Assembly (NCBI GenBank): GCA_031841125.1
Contig: JAJSSI010000054.1
Span: forward strand, 18,788-82,787
Source: Acanthococcus lagerstroemiae
Lineage: Eukaryota; Arthropoda; Insecta; Hemiptera; Eriococcidae
Reading direction: 5' to 3'
DNA length: 64,000 nucleotides
In this document: positions 63,585 through 64,000 of the stretch, one piece after another
Numbering within the stretch: the first letter of the stretch is position 1
Layout of the letters: the number at the start of each line of letters is the position of its first letter
Translations under genes and position numbers: made by a program
Notes under the pieces: generated by a model
Seen by the model: only the letters and a program-made list of their open reading frames with translations
Told to the model about the DNA's origin: nothing
Database searches by the model: none

Positions 63585-64000
63585 CGACAAAGTTGATAGG
63601 TATCAACACCATCCAACAAAAACTAAGAGAGTGAACATATCAGAACCAGTACGGAAAGAGAACCGCCAATCCTCCAAGTAGAAGTTGAAAATGTTATAAG
63701 GAGGCTAAAACCAGGCAAGGCTCCAAGCCCGGACAAAATAAGAAACAGCACGATTAAGATACTAGCCCAGACAATAACCAAACCCTTGACGCATTTGTTT
63801 AACAAAATAATCGAAACCGAACTAGTCCCAAAGCAATGGAAATGATCAGAAATAATCTTACTCCACTAAAAAGGCGACAAAGGCGAAATGAATAATTACA
63901 GACCCATCAGCCTATCATCCAACTTGTGTAAAATTGTTATGAAAATAGTTAAAAATAGAATATACCCCCAACTCGATAGCAACCAAAACCCCTCGCAAGC
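63560..64000 (+). pseudogene. LINE reverse transcriptase domain, N-terminal part
   Basis: RLKPGKAPSPDKI, a FNKIIETELVPKQW segment and a KGDKGEMNNYRPISL motif match RT motifs 1-2 of non-LTR elements. They are in more than one frame with a stop after the KQWK-type residue. The YxDD catalytic motif lies beyond the window. Confidence 0.75.

Larger units (their letters stand above)
62290..64000 (+). mobile_element. Degenerate RTE-like non-LTR retrotransposon, truncated by the window edge
   Basis: It begins with an APE-type endonuclease signature (LSYNCRGLG, then WDIIGLSEVRR) and continues into the early reverse transcriptase region (KPGKAPSPDK, NNYRPISLSSN). Several frameshifts and at least one in-frame stop (TGA near 63843) show it is a decayed copy. 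The architecture matches the endonuclease-reverse transcriptase elements often misannotated as craniofacial development protein 2 in insects. Confidence 0.8.

Overview
The window is eukaryotic, probably from an arthropod. It holds a broken tandem array of a Polinton/Maverick (adintovirus-type) giant DNA transposon at 1-56087, followed by about 8 kb of unrelated single-copy host DNA that ends in a degenerate RTE-like LINE. The arthropod guess rests on the insect-style LINE endonuclease, the AT-rich composition and the hormone-receptor-like sites in the element termini; the species cannot be read from the sequence.

Array layout. Unit 1 (1-12358) enters at the left edge inside its left terminal inverted repeat (TIR) and breaks off inside a minus-strand gene. 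After a duplicated TIR head comes a short stub (12964-15237: TIR plus the start of the polymerase gene). After another TIR head comes unit 2 (15840-29108), which breaks off at exactly the same base as unit 1. After a third TIR head comes unit 3 (29718-47503), the only nearly complete element at about 17.8 kb. Unit 4 (47504-56087) starts in the last codons of the protease gene and runs to a proper right terminus. Units are almost identical. Most differences are one-base changes in homopolymer length, with only a handful of true substitutions, so amplification was recent and many apparent frameshifts may be sequencing error.

Gene order in a complete unit, left to right: left TIR with promoter; protein-primed DNA polymerase B; AT-rich spacer with one weak minus-strand gene; PLA2-like virion protein, with an adenain-type protease in the -1 frame; minor capsid (penton); a small basic protein; major capsid; an exonuclease-fold-like protein; a minus-strand orphan gene; a coiled-coil protein; the A32/FtsK-type packaging ATPase; an Asn-rich protein; an N-terminally deleted integrase with chromodomain; a minus-strand candidate ssDNA-binding protein; right TIR. 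Polymerase and the candidate ssDNA-binding protein lie outermost and are both read inward from TIR sequence, while the virion genes are grouped inside. This is a virus-like plan of replication plus capsid assembly. The integrase deletion is shared by both copies that carry the gene, so these copies cannot make an intact integrase.

The most striking signal is in the outer TIR. A 100-bp near-perfect palindrome lies about 10 bases from the terminus. In and beside it are five sites matching the palindromic IR-1 ecdysone-receptor consensus (perfect ones read AGGTCANTGACCT) and two TCAAGGTCA extended half-sites of the FTZ-F1/ERR type. Further in are a 24-bp repeat array, a tRNA-like Pol III promoter pointing outward, and 75-bp repeats. 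A second strong signal is a canonical A AAA AAC slippery heptamer joining the PLA2 and protease frames in two of three copies, the third copy being fused in frame.
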